A stretch of 64,000 nt of DNA, taken from contig DASRFK010000095.1 of assembly GCA_035651635.1 (NCBI GenBank), positions 1 to 64,000 on the forward strand, written 5' to 3'. Source of the DNA: JANXQE01 sp035651635. Lineage in GTDB: Bacteria; Verrucomicrobiota; Verrucomicrobiia; Limisphaerales; UBA8199. This document shows positions 1 to 9,100 of this stretch, piece after piece. A program made the position numbers and the translations under genes. Positions within the stretch are counted from its first letter, which is position 1; each line of letters starts with the position of its first letter. The notes under the pieces were generated by a model. That model made no database searches, was not told the DNA's origin, and saw nothing but the letters and a program-made list of their open reading frames with translations.

Positions 1-138
1 AGCAGTTCGGGTGGCTCCAGCAGTTCGGGTGGCTCCAGCAGTTCGGGTGGCTCCAGCAGTTCGGGTGGCTCCAGCAGTTCGGGCGGCTCCAGCAGTTCGG
101 GCGGCTCCAGCAGTTCGGGCGGCTCCAGCAGTTCGGGC
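1..138 (+). repeat. 18-bp in-frame tandem repeat encoding SSSGGS
   Basis: Seven full 18-bp units (AGCAGTTCGGGYGGCTCC) and a partial eighth run from the window edge; the array may extend further upstream. The unit encodes Ser-Ser-Ser-Gly-Gly-Ser. The first four units have GGT and the later ones GGC at the same glycine codon, so units are otherwise identical, which suggests recent expansion by slippage or unequal exchange. It probably acts as a flexible linker. Confidence 0.95.
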
Positions 139-1050
139 GATCCGCAGAAGCGAAAGATCAAGAAGAAATATCAAGACACCTTAACATCGGTTGAAAAGGC
201 GATCGCCGAGCTCAAAAGTCATCCGCAAAAGGACAAGTTCAAGACCGAAATTGCCGATCTCGAAACCAAGCTGGCAGCCGCAAAGGCCAAAGGCGACGGC
301 GGTGATTACCAGGGTGGCCTGCAGTTGCTCCAACCCTTGCTCTCTACCTGTTCACAAACCAAGACGACTATGGACATGGTGGCCAAGGGCTTGAGCAAAG
401 TACGCGCCGGGGAGATTGGCGACGTCTCCCAAGCCCTCATCGACAGCGGGGTCGATAAAGAGAAGGCCGTCGAGGTGGCCGAGGTTACACACAAAGGCGG
501 CAAAGGCGACGCCGCCGATGAGAAAGCGGTCGCCAAAGAGGTGGCCGCCCTGCCGACCAAGGTCCTCAAGACCATGAATGCGAATGGCACCAAGGTCGTG
601 GCCTGCCGCAACTCGATCACCGATTACCGCGCTGATCTCAAAGGCGTAACGCCCCGAGGCTGGCCGGCGGGGTCTACTTGGGATTCAGTTCCGGGAGTTT
701 TTCTGGGCGACAAGAACGAGGTGGTGATTGCAACCCAAGGGGCCGGGACCCCCGGCGGGCCAAAAGTTCCCCCGACCGGCCAGGGGCACGGGGCCTTCGA
801 TCTGGCCGCGCACGAGTCGATGCATGGATTTGATCTGGGCGGCAAGGGCACGCCCAAACATAATGACAAGGCCTTCATTGAGGCCCGGAAAAAAGATTTA
901 CCAAAGCTGGGTGCGTATTTTACGCAGCCCGGAGACGCCGGCTTAGAGGAGACCTTTGCCGAGAGCGCCGCGCGCTATTACGGAAAAGATCCGAAAATGA
1001 AGAAAGATTGGCCTAACCTATATAAGTATTGGGATAGTCAACCCAAGTAA
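1..1050 (+). CDS. Secreted-looking HExxH metallopeptidase-domain protein, 5' truncated (possible toxin)
   Basis: The frame is open from base 1 to a TAA at 1048-1050, so only the C-terminal 349 residues are here. Order: a Ser/Gly-rich repeat (residues 1-46), a Lys-rich helical stretch (about 48-105), a linker, then a C-terminal domain with HESMH at residues 271-275 and EETFAE near 316-321. HExxH followed about 40 residues later by a Glu-rich (E)xFAE helix is the zinc-site layout of gluzincin peptidases and recalls the anthrax-lethal-factor-like (ATLF) domains found at the C-terminus of polymorphic toxins. A flexible repeat plus C-terminal enzyme domain fits an exported effector. The two genes downstream are small and paralogous, as immunity genes often are. 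Seen: motifs and repeat. Inferred: toxin role and ATLF family. A non-toxin cell-surface protease is the alternative. Confidence 0.75.
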   Translation, partial: SSSGGSSSSGGSSSSGGSSSSGGSSSSGGSSSSGGSSSSGGSSSSGDPQKRKIKKKYQDTLTSVEKAIAELKSHPQKDKFKTEIADLETKLAAAKAKGDGGDYQGGLQLLQPLLSTCSQTKTTMDMVAKGLSKVRAGEIGDVSQALIDSGVDKEKAVEVAEVTHKGGKGDAADEKAVAKEVAALPTKVLKTMNANGTKVVACRNSITDYRADLKGVTPRGWPAGSTWDSVPGVFLGDKNEVVIATQGAGTPGGPKVPPTGQGHGAFDLAAHESMHGFDLGGKGTPKHNDKAFIEARKKDLPKLGAYFTQPGDAGLEETFAESAARYYGKDPKMKKDWPNLYKYWDSQPK

Positions 1051-1094
1051 GCATCTTGCCGCGTGCCGGCAATCTGCTCGAAGGAACACGTACC

Positions 1095-1340
1095 ATGGCG
1101 AGCAAACCGAAAAAAACAGCGAAACCAAACAAACCAGCGGAAGCTCCGAGTCATATCGGGGTAGCCACCATGTCTGAGGACGGCACGATCACGCTGTTGC
1201 TGAGGGCCAAGAGCCCTAAAGGTGATCTCGGGGATGCTATGCTGACCTACACCAGCAAGGACCCCAAGTACGCCAGTATTCTCAAGCATCTCGGCGGCCT
1301 CAAACCAGGCGAGGAAAAGGCCGTGCCGCCCTTCGACTGA
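1095..1340 (+). CDS. Small conserved protein, paralogue of the next gene (possible immunity protein)
   Basis: An 81-residue protein preceded by AAGGAA at 1081-1086, 8 nt before ATG 1095, which decides the start. The N-terminus is Lys/Pro-rich with no signal peptide, so it is probably cytoplasmic. Residues from about 17 on form one compact domain with the pattern IGVATM..DGT, LGDAMLTY, DP.Y, LKHLGGLKPGE and a C-terminal VPP. The next gene carries the same domain at about 45% identity by eye. The gene starts 44 bp after the metallopeptidase gene. I do not recognise the family. An immunity role is an inference from size, position and duplication only. Confidence 0.8.
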   Translation: MASKPKKTAKPNKPAEAPSHIGVATMSEDGTITLLLRAKSPKGDLGDAMLTYTSKDPKYASILKHLGGLKPGEEKAVPPFD

Positions 1341-1354
1341 GAACCGCCCGACCC

Positions 1355-1756
1355 ATGCGAGCATTCATTTCCGGTTTCTTTCTATCAGGTGGAAGACCGC
1401 CTGATTGTTCCGCCCCCGCTGGAGCATCAATTTGGAATTTCAGATTTGGAATTTCGGCCTTCTCTCAGGTTTCGGCTTTCGGATTTCTGATTTGTATTCT
1501 TTTGTGCTCTCTCTCTGGTTGTGCTCACAAGCCTTCCACCCCCACGGGCAATCCGCCGGATTCCATCGGCATTGCCTGGATGGAAAATGACGGCACGTTG
1601 GTGATGCAGCTCACGGCTCGCGATTCCAACCGAACCCTCGGCGACGCGTTGCTAAGGTATAAACCAACTGACCCGCAGTATCGCCGGATGCTCGACCACG
1701 TCGGAGATCTAAAGCCGGGGCAAACCAACTCCGTTCCCCCCTGGCCTGCGCGGTAG
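1355..1756 (+). CDS. Small lipoprotein, paralogue of the preceding gene
   Basis: 133 residues. A hydrophobic stretch (FGFLICILLCSLSGC) ends in a lipobox, LSGC, near residue 52, followed by the same domain as the preceding gene: IGIAWM..DGT, LGDALLRY, DP.Y, LDHVGDLKPG, VPPW. One paralogue thus seems cytoplasmic and one anchored in an envelope membrane, as expected if the ligand or toxin acts in the periplasm or both sides. The N-terminal region before the lipobox is unusually long and its DNA is made of the degenerate AATTTCAGATTTGG/TTTCGGATTTC repeat seen elsewhere in this window. The start at 1355 is the only ATG in frame before the lipobox; a rarer start nearer the hydrophobic stretch is possible. 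Confidence 0.75.
   Translation: MRAFISGFFLSGGRPPDCSAPAGASIWNFRFGISAFSQVSAFGFLICILLCSLSGCAHKPSTPTGNPPDSIGIAWMENDGTLVMQLTARDSNRTLGDALLRYKPTDPQYRRMLDHVGDLKPGQTNSVPPWPAR
1433..1497 (+). repeat. Degenerate GGATTTCGG-type interspersed repeat inside a coding region
   Basis: AATTTGGAATTTCAGATTTG and following bases repeat TTTGGAATTTCGG and TTCGGATTTCTGATTTG words. The same word family occurs between genes at about 11855-11904, 18324-18382, 18521-18567 and 33120-33171. Here it forms most of the signal-peptide region of the lipoprotein gene. Confidence 0.6.
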
Positions 1757-1823
1757 TGGTCCCTCCACTCTGCCATAGTTGGTATTGCACTCCTGATTAG
1801 GCGAAGTTACGCTGAGTAGTCTG

Positions 1824-3743
1824 ATGAAAGATTTTCGCGGCGCGGTTAGCCTCGCTTTGCTGCTGGCGGTCTGCCCCATGACCCAGGCAAAGCTGACGCC
1901 GGAACAGATCCAGTCACTCCCGCCCGCCGCCTCCGGCAGCATTGTGTTCAGCCGGGACATCCAGCCTATTTTTGATGCCAGTTGTGTGCGGTGTCACGGG
2001 CGCGGCCGTGCTAAGGGCGGCTTTCAGCTCGATACTCGCGAGACGGTGCTTCGCGGCGGCGATTCCGGGACGGTCGTAGTTCTCAATCACAGCCAGGAGA
2101 GCCTTCTGATCGAGTTGGTTTCGGGGCTCAATCCGGACAATGTGATGCCGCAGAAAGGCTCTCGCCTGACGCCCCAGCAGGTTGGGCTGCTGCGGGCCTG
2201 GATCGACCAGCGGTTGCCCTGGGACAAAGACGTGACTTTCGCGCGAAAGACGCCGCTGAACCTGCTCCCCGAAAAATCAAAGGTGTCGGTTTCAACCGAC
2301 AGCGGGGTCAATCCCATCGATCAAATTCTCAAGCCATACTTTCGCGAGCACGGGTTCACCCCGCCGACGGTCGTTTCGGACCAGGTATTCGCTCGGCGTG
2401 CCTACCTGGATATTATCGGATTAGTGCCGCCGGTCGATGGGCCCGGCGCTTTTGTTACCGACGAAGATCCCGGCGCGCGCGGGCGGCTGGTGCGCAGCCT
2501 GTTGGCCGACCACCAACGGTACGCCGAACACTGGCTCTCGTTCTGGAATGACCTGCTGCGAAATGACTATCGAGGCACGGGCTACATTGATGGCGGTCGC
2601 GAATCGATCACACATTGGTTGTTTGCGGCGCTTTCGTCCAATCTGCCTTACGACAAGTTCGTGGGGCAACTCATCGACCCAACCCCGGAAAGCGAAGGCT
2701 TTACCAAAGGCATTGTCTGGCGCGGAGTTGTCAATGCCAGCCAATCGCCGCCCTTGCAGGCGGCGCAGAACATTTCGCAAGTATTCATGGGGGTGAACCT
2801 TAAATGCGCTTCCTGCCACGACAGCTTCATCAACGACTGGCGCCTCTCCGATGCTTATGACCTGGCCAGTATTTACAGCAGCAGCCGCATGGAGCTGTTC
2901 CAATGCGATAAGCCCACCGGTAAGACCGCCGAAGCGCGCTTTCTCTACCCCGAACTGGGTGAAATCGATCCCGACGCCAAACGTCCTGAACGGCTCAAGC
3001 GCCTGGCCGAAATCATCACCGGGCCGAAGGATGGCCGACTCTCACGCACCATCGTGAATCGGCTCTGGGCCCGGTTTTTCGGGCGCGGTCTGGTCGAGCC
3101 CCTGGATGACATGGAGCAACCGGCCTGGAACCCGGACCTGCTCAACTGGCTGGCCGACGATCTGGTGGCTAACCAATTCAACGTGAAGCATACGATTGAA
3201 GTGATGCTGACTTCCCACGCGTACCAGCTCCCGGCGATTGATTTGGGCGATGGACAAGCCAAGGAGTATGTTTTCCGCGGTCCCGCAATCCGCCGCTTAA
3301 CGGCTGAAGAGTTTCGCGATGCGGTGGGAGAGTTGACCGAGGTGTGGTACAGCAAAGCGGCGTTTTCCGCAGGCGCAACCGTGGGCGAAGTGCGCTGCGG
3401 ACTGGTGCCGGCGGATGTGCTGGCGGTGGCGTTAGGGCGCCCGGATCGCGAACAGGTTGTGACCAGCCGCGCCACGAGCGCCACGACGCTCCAGGCAGTC
3501 GAGCTAACCAATGGCGCGACGCTGGCAAACCTGCTGGAACGGGCCGCCTTCCGATTTGTCGATCAACCCCTCACGAGCCAGCAGTTGGTGAATCTGCTCT
3601 ATCATCGCGCCTTTGGCCGCCAGCCAACGGGCGCAGAAAAAGAGCTGGCGCTGGAGTTGGTCAGCCAGCCACCACGCAAAGACGGCGTCGAGGATCTTCT
3701 TTGGGCTATGACTATGTTGCCCGAGTTTCAGTTGATTTATTGA
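1824..3743 (+). CDS. PSCyt1-DUF1549-DUF1553 planctomycete-type cytochrome protein
   Basis: 639 residues with an N-terminal signal peptide (about 1-22, ending TQA). A PSCyt1 haem-c-like domain follows, with CVRCH near residue 54 and a distal MPQKGSRLT region that can supply the Met ligand. Next come DUF1549 (about 165-330; FARRAYLDIIGLVP) and DUF1553 (about 390-635; TIVNRLWARFFGRGLV). A second CASCH motif lies near residue 330 inside DUF1549. Such proteins are abundant and paired with DUF1501 genes in the PVC group; their biochemical role is unproven, with proposed links to periplasmic electron transfer or polysaccharide use. It is shorter than the common 800-1,000-residue members that carry an extra insert. 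The DUF1501 gene starts 8 bp downstream. Confidence 0.93.
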   Translation: MKDFRGAVSLALLLAVCPMTQAKLTPEQIQSLPPAASGSIVFSRDIQPIFDASCVRCHGRGRAKGGFQLDTRETVLRGGDSGTVVVLNHSQESLLIELVSGLNPDNVMPQKGSRLTPQQVGLLRAWIDQRLPWDKDVTFARKTPLNLLPEKSKVSVSTDSGVNPIDQILKPYFREHGFTPPTVVSDQVFARRAYLDIIGLVPPVDGPGAFVTDEDPGARGRLVRSLLADHQRYAEHWLSFWNDLLRNDYRGTGYIDGGRESITHWLFAALSSNLPYDKFVGQLIDPTPESEGFTKGIVWRGVVNASQSPPLQAAQNISQVFMGVNLKCASCHDSFINDWRLSDAYDLASIYSSSRMELFQCDKPTGKTAEARFLYPELGEIDPDAKRPERLKRLAEIITGPKDGRLSRTIVNRLWARFFGRGLVEPLDDMEQPAWNPDLLNWLADDLVANQFNVKHTIEVMLTSHAYQLPAIDLGDGQAKEYVFRGPAIRRLTAEEFRDAVGELTEVWYSKAAFSAGATVGEVRCGLVPADVLAVALGRPDREQVVTSRATSATTLQAVELTNGATLANLLERAAFRFVDQPLTSQQLVNLLYHRAFGRQPTGAEKELALELVSQPPRKDGVEDLLWAMTMLPEFQLIY

Positions 3744-3751
3744 ATTGAGCG

Positions 3752-5254
3752 ATGCACAGAACCGCAAATTGGAATCGTCGGGATTTCCTGAAAACCGCCA
3801 GCGCCGCTACGCTATCGGCCTTGGGTGCCGGATTTCCCCGTGCCGTCGCAGCAGCCGAAGCCGAAGCCGAGCCGCGCAACGCCACGGCCGACACTGTCAT
3901 TGTTTTGTGGATGGGCGGCGGGATGGCGCACACGGAAACGTTCGATCCCAAGCGCCATACGCCCTACGAAAAAGGGATGGCCTCCAGCTCTTTTCTAAGC
4001 ACTTTTCCCAGCATCGATACCACCGTCGATCACATCAAGTTCTCCGAAGGTCTCGAGAAATTGGCCAAAGTCATGGATCGCGGAACCTTGATCCGGTCTT
4101 ATACCGCCGGCGACCTGGGATTCATCCTGCATTCGCGGCATCAGTACCAGTGGCACACGGGCTATGCCCCGCCGCAAACGGTGGCCGCGCCGCACCTTGG
4201 CGCAGTCATTGCCCGCACACTTGGTCCGAAAAACCCGGCCGTGCCTTCCTTCATCAACATCGGCCAGCGCTATGACGTGGGTGAAGGCGAGGAACTGAAA
4301 GCGTTCACCACCGCTGGTTTCCTCGGCAGCGAGTATGGGCCCTTTAACATTCCGTTCCCGGAATCGGCGGCGGAGAGCGTGCGGCCTCCGGGCGGCATGA
4401 CGGTTGGCCGGTTCGAAAATCGCGAAAAGCTCTACCGGAAACTGCTCGCCGCCAGCCCCATTGGCGAGCACGGCAGTGAGTTCCAGAAAGATTCTCTGGT
4501 GCGCTCGCTGGATAATGCTTATCGGCTGCTTAGTTCGCCCGCCGCCAAAGCTTTCGACCTTGCCCAGGAACCACTCGAGAATGTCCAGAGGTATGTTCCC
4601 GGTTATAAGCCGGGCGAGCGTTACGATGCCAAACAGGACCGCGAGGGCGCCAAGTACGAAGAACAGATGGTCGGCCGATTCGGCTTAGGTTGCCTGCTGG
4701 CGCGGCGATTGACTGAAGTGGGCGCTCGGTACATCGAAGTCACCACCGAGTACATACCCTTCCTGAATTGGGATACTCACGAACACGGCCATAGCCGGGC
4801 GGCCGCCATGAAAAAGCAAATCGACGCGCCGGTGGCCCAATTGATTCTGGACCTGGAAGAACGCGGGTTGCTCAACCGGACGCTCATCGTGCTGGCCAGC
4901 GAATTCAGCCGCGACGCCCTGGTCGAAGGCAAACCGGATAAGGCCGTGAAGAACCAGGTTGATGTGCCTGATAAAATCGAGGACACGAAGTTTTACGGTA
5001 TGCACCGGCATTTCACCGACGCGGGCTGCGTGCTGCTGTTTGGCGGCGGGATCAAACGCGGATACCTGCACGGCCGCACTTCGGATGAGCGGCCGTGCAA
5101 AACACTCGAGCAGCGCGTGATCATCGAGGACCTGCACGCCTCGATTTACCACGCCGTCGGTATTTCTCCCAAGCTAGCGTACGACATTGAACGCCGCCCC
5201 TTCTACGTCACGCGGGACGGCGTCGGAAAACCTATCCCCGAGCTGTTTGCGTAA
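3752..5254 (+). CDS. DUF1501 family Tat-exported protein
   Basis: 500 residues with a twin-arginine leader (NRRDFLKTASAATLSALGAG, ending around AVAAAEA), so it is exported folded. The body has the DUF1501 pattern: TVIVLWMGGGMAHTETFDPK near the start, a RYIEVTTEY segment and a central WDTHEHGHS metal-site-like motif, related to the alkaline phosphatase/sulfatase-like fold. It lies 8 bp after the PSCyt1/DUF1553 gene in a two-gene operon, the usual arrangement in Verrucomicrobiota and Planctomycetota. Substrate unknown. The convergent cyclase gene ends 85 bp downstream. Confidence 0.94.
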   Translation: MHRTANWNRRDFLKTASAATLSALGAGFPRAVAAAEAEAEPRNATADTVIVLWMGGGMAHTETFDPKRHTPYEKGMASSSFLSTFPSIDTTVDHIKFSEGLEKLAKVMDRGTLIRSYTAGDLGFILHSRHQYQWHTGYAPPQTVAAPHLGAVIARTLGPKNPAVPSFINIGQRYDVGEGEELKAFTTAGFLGSEYGPFNIPFPESAAESVRPPGGMTVGRFENREKLYRKLLAASPIGEHGSEFQKDSLVRSLDNAYRLLSSPAAKAFDLAQEPLENVQRYVPGYKPGERYDAKQDREGAKYEEQMVGRFGLGCLLARRLTEVGARYIEVTTEYIPFLNWDTHEHGHSRAAAMKKQIDAPVAQLILDLEERGLLNRTLIVLASEFSRDALVEGKPDKAVKNQVDVPDKIEDTKFYGMHRHFTDAGCVLLFGGGIKRGYLHGRTSDERPCKTLEQRVIIEDLHASIYHAVGISPKLAYDIERRPFYVTRDGVGKPIPELFA

Positions 5255-5338
5255 TGTGCCCGCTGACCTGGCGGAGTGGGAACTGAGCGTTTGCGCCTCT
5301 GCGGCAGGAGAGGTCCGGGGAGAGGAGGTGTTCCGACG

Positions 5339-6130
5339 TTATTCCGATTTCGTGGCCAAGCTCGCCTCGCCGGGGGCCGGCTCATCGATATTGATCTTCC
5401 ACTGGTGCACCCGAGTTTTTCCCAAACCGCGGATGTCGTGGGTCGCCTCTTTGAAATCCTGGGCGGCAATGCAGGAAATGATTTCCTTTTTCTTGTTCAA
5501 CGGAAGGGCATTGAAGCAGAGCGTCACGCCATTGGGCCGCGAGAGGCTTTCCAACCGCGCGGCCAGGTTAATGGTGCCACCGGTGTAATCGCGGTACCGG
5601 AAAAGCGCGGGATTGGCCTTATCCCGATAGAGCAACCTTTGAAACGAGCCAATGGCAATTCCAATGCCGACGTGATAGCGGTCCGGGGCGAAGTCCGCCG
5701 AGAGGTCAAAGAATTTTTTGACAATCTCCTGTGAAGCGAACGCGAGCCCGGTTATTTCTTCGACCGAAATGTCCGTAATCGATCCCTGCTCCGCGATCCA
5801 AACGAGCATGACGCCGTCACCGAGTTCCTTGGCAAAGGTGGTGTACCGCTCGTTGGCATTGGCTTTAAGAGACTTGCCCGAAAAGCATTGGGAAAGGACA
5901 CGGCGAAAACAGGCCAGTAAACTGATGGCGTAATCGGAGTTGGCGTCCATGTACGAGGTGAACTCGCGGATATCGGCAAAGACGACGATGCCATTGTGCA
6001 GTTCCGCCTTCACGTATTCGTCTTCGAGACCAGGGAAACGCGAAAGCCCGTTCGTGCTGGCGGGCGCGGGGCTCGCGGCCTCAACCGTTGACTTGCGAGT
6101 CAGTTCGGTGCTGGGAGTGCTCTGGCTCAT
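5339..6130 (-). CDS. Class III adenylate/guanylate cyclase-domain protein
   Basis: 263 residues. The catalytic domain covers about residues 45-235. Both metal-binding aspartates are present (VVFADIREFT and ELGDGVML), as is the transition-state Asn/Arg pair (GGTINLAARLE). The purine-recognition positions read Lys (FAKELGDG) and Asp (RDYTGG), the pattern of adenylate rather than guanylate cyclases, so an active enzyme making cAMP is likely. No membrane segment; the N-terminal 40 residues are Ser/Thr/Pro-rich. The ATG overlaps the TGA of the upstream pseudoreceiver gene (ATGA at 6127-6130), so translation is probably coupled and the two products likely work together. Confidence 0.9.
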   Translation of the reverse strand: MSQSTPSTELTRKSTVEAASPAPASTNGLSRFPGLEDEYVKAELHNGIVVFADIREFTSYMDANSDYAISLLACFRRVLSQCFSGKSLKANANERYTTFAKELGDGVMLVWIAEQGSITDISVEEITGLAFASQEIVKKFFDLSADFAPDRYHVGIGIAIGSFQRLLYRDKANPALFRYRDYTGGTINLAARLESLSRPNGVTLCFNALPLNKKKEIISCIAAQDFKEATHDIRGLGKTRVHQWKINIDEPAPGEASLATKSE

Positions 6131-9100
6131 GTGCCAGTTGCGTTCGGATGGCTATTGCTTTCACCCGCATCAGGGTGGGCCAGCCCAGGCTCCCGCAATC
6201 GTGTCTGGACGAGCAACACATCCTGCAGGACGGCTTCGGCCAATTTCTTTTGTTCTTCGCCCATTTCCAATTCGAGCAGGCTGCGGGTCGAGTGCACCAG
6301 ATTTTCGACTGGCTCTCGGATTTGCCGGCGCAGACCCGTGCGGACGGCCCGCGCGGCGTGCGAGGCATCCACCGCACTCTGTCGGATGCGCGCCAATTGA
6401 GACTCCTGGCGCTGGCGTTCCACTTGTTCGCTTTCCAGCGCCGACTGGACCTTGGAGAACTCCAGATCCCGGTCGGGATTATAGCGCGAGCCACGTTGCG
6501 CCGCGTCCATCGCCTCCGACAACCGCTGGCGCTCGGCCGTTTCTTTCTGCAACCTGGCCTCTCTGTCCTGGAGCGCGTCCTGGGCGGTTTTGAGCTCTTG
6601 CTGGAGGAGTTCATGTTTGCGGCTCTGTTCCTGCAATTCGCGGCGGGATTCGTCCAAACTCTCCCCAAGGCGTTTGCGTTCGGCGCTTTCCTGCTGAAGC
6701 CGCGCCTCGTTTTCCCGGCTGGCATTCAAACTGGCCTCGAGCCGATTTTGTAATTCGTGGCGGGCCGCATCGGACCTCTTGTTTGCTTCCTCGAAAAAGG
6801 CAACGTCTTTGCTTAGTTGAGCATTCGCCTCTTTGGCCTTGTGCAGTTGTTCCTCGGTGTCGCCCCGCTCGGCTTGATGCTGTTCAAGGTCCGCCGCGCA
6901 CTTTTCCAAAGCCTGCTTAGTCTGGTCGTGCTCTTGTTCCAGAGCGGTGATCCGGGAAAGATGCTCGCCTTGAACCTGGAGCGTGCGACTGAAATCCTGA
7001 TGCAAAGTCTGCAATCGGCCGTTAAGATCGGCGGCTAACTGTTGCGCGCGCTGGCGTTCTCCGCGTTCTTTGGCCAGTTCAGCCGTCGCGCGCGCCAGAG
7101 CAGCGACGCCTTGCCGAACCTGTTGTTCCAGTTCGCCGGGCGGCAGGCCCGCCCAGGTCTCGCCAGTCGCTGCGCCGTTATCCTTTGTTTTGGCCGACCC
7201 GATGCCGGCTTGATCGCCCTCCGTGGCCGCTTTGGCGGAAATCTCTTGCGCCTGACGCAGTTTGGCCAATGCCTGCTCCAACTCGATGCAGCGTGCTTCT
7301 GCCTGCTGCCGGGCCGCCTCAATTTGCTTGCTGGCTGCTTCTTTGGCTTCGATCTGCTGGCGCAGTTCCTCTTCGAGGCGCTTCTGCTGTTCCTTTTGCT
7401 GTTCCAGTTCGGCCGTCTGTTGGCCCAGACGTTGCTCGAGCTCCTCCAGAAGCTGGGCGCTGGCTCCGGCATCGTTCGGTTGCGGTTCCACGAAGCCGCC
7501 ATTGAGCCCTTCGAGAGCCTGCCGAAGCGCGGCCACTTCCTGCTCGAGTTCAGCGCACCGGGCCTGAGCTCTTTGTTCTGCCAATCCTAGAAGTTGAGTA
7601 TTCATGTTTTCACCATCGTTGACCGTCGGTTCGACCGGTTGGGTAAGCGCTGCGGGTTCGGCGGATGCAAATTCGGCTACGCTGTTGTCGGACGAAGCAG
7701 CACCCGCCGGGTCACCCGCCGGTGTGGCCAGCCAGGTGCTCGACGCCAGCTCATCGGGGTTTGGCGCTGGTTGTGGCGGCGGCTCCGCTTCCGGCAGCAG
7801 GTTCGCGAGCGGAACGGCCTCGAGCGCGTGCTCATCGGCTTGTAGTAAATCAGGCGATTCCTCGGGCAGCCTGGCCTCCATCGGCACTTCCCCGTCAGTT
7901 TGCACCTGCTCGGGCTCAGCTCGCGAAATGGGTTCACTGGGAATGCCCGCGGCAGCGAACAGATCATTGAAGCGCAGGTGCTGTTGATTGCCCGGGTTCA
8001 CCGGTGCGGCCACGCTTTGAATGGGTGAACACACCGAAGCTGCTTCTGGCACTGGATTGGCCCTGGCGAATAAATTAAAACCGTCCTCGACTTTCGGGAG
8101 CTGTGGGACTGCTTTGGCCGGAGTATTCGGAGCGCGCTTCGGCTTGGCTTTGCCGAAGGTTTGCACCTCATTCAAGGCCCGCAGGACCAGTTCGGCCAGC
8201 AACAGGGGAGACTTATCCATGCGCGGCGCGCTGGTGGGCAATTCTTCGCTGGAAGAGGGCAACGCCGTGCGGTCAGGAGCGAATAGAACCGGTGTGGCCA
8301 CCTGCGCTGGAATCTGGCGAATGTCCGCCGCCGACAGGCCATGCGCCTCGGGCAAAGCGACGTTGGCAATCACCAGGTGTGTCCGGTGTGCCACCAGATA
8401 CTGCCGGGCTCGGCCCGGATCCTCAAAGCAGACCGGGGCGAAGCCGGCGGTGAGCAGGGCCTCTTCCATGGCGCGGTTCGAGTAGGGAGATTCGTCCACA
8501 AAGACCGAAGTGAACTTGGTCGGGCCTTGTCCTTTGCGGGGCGTCTCGGAAGCCATTTTGGTCATGACCTCCACCGCGACTGTGATGGTTTCCAACCGCG
8601 AATCGGTGTAGCTCTGGGGATGATTGCAGAGCTGGCTGACAAATCCCTCGAGTGCCCGGGCTTGCCGCGCCAGGTTCGCCAGTCCCGCGGCATTGGCGCA
8701 GCTCGCCAGCGAAGAAACGCGGCTGAGCAACTCGCCAGCGCTGGCTACCCGATCCCCCGAATCGTTGACCAGCACCTCGGCTTGCTCGCGAACTCCGGCG
8801 ACGAGTTCTTCGATTGCGCCCGGCAGCACGACTTCCGTGATGGCTGAATCCTTCGGCATCTCCCCAGCGGCTTGGCCGGCGGCAACTTCACGCGGGAGGA
8901 ATTTGCTGGTGAAAATCTGGACCAGGTCTTCGCGCGTAATGGAACCCTTGTCCAGGACCTCCGTCGCCAGCGTGCCCACTTCCTTGCGGGTGCCGCGGTT
9001 CATTCGTTCGGCGTGGGTAAAAACGTAAATGGGCCGGTCGCCAAAGCTCGCCTCAGCGCGCGCGGCCTTGATCAGTTCCAAGCCGGATAACCCGCAAAGC

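Noticed and set aside
1..138. CRISPR-like array at the window start
   Set aside because: The 18-bp units are contiguous without spacers and keep one reading frame (SSSGGS), so it is a coding repeat.
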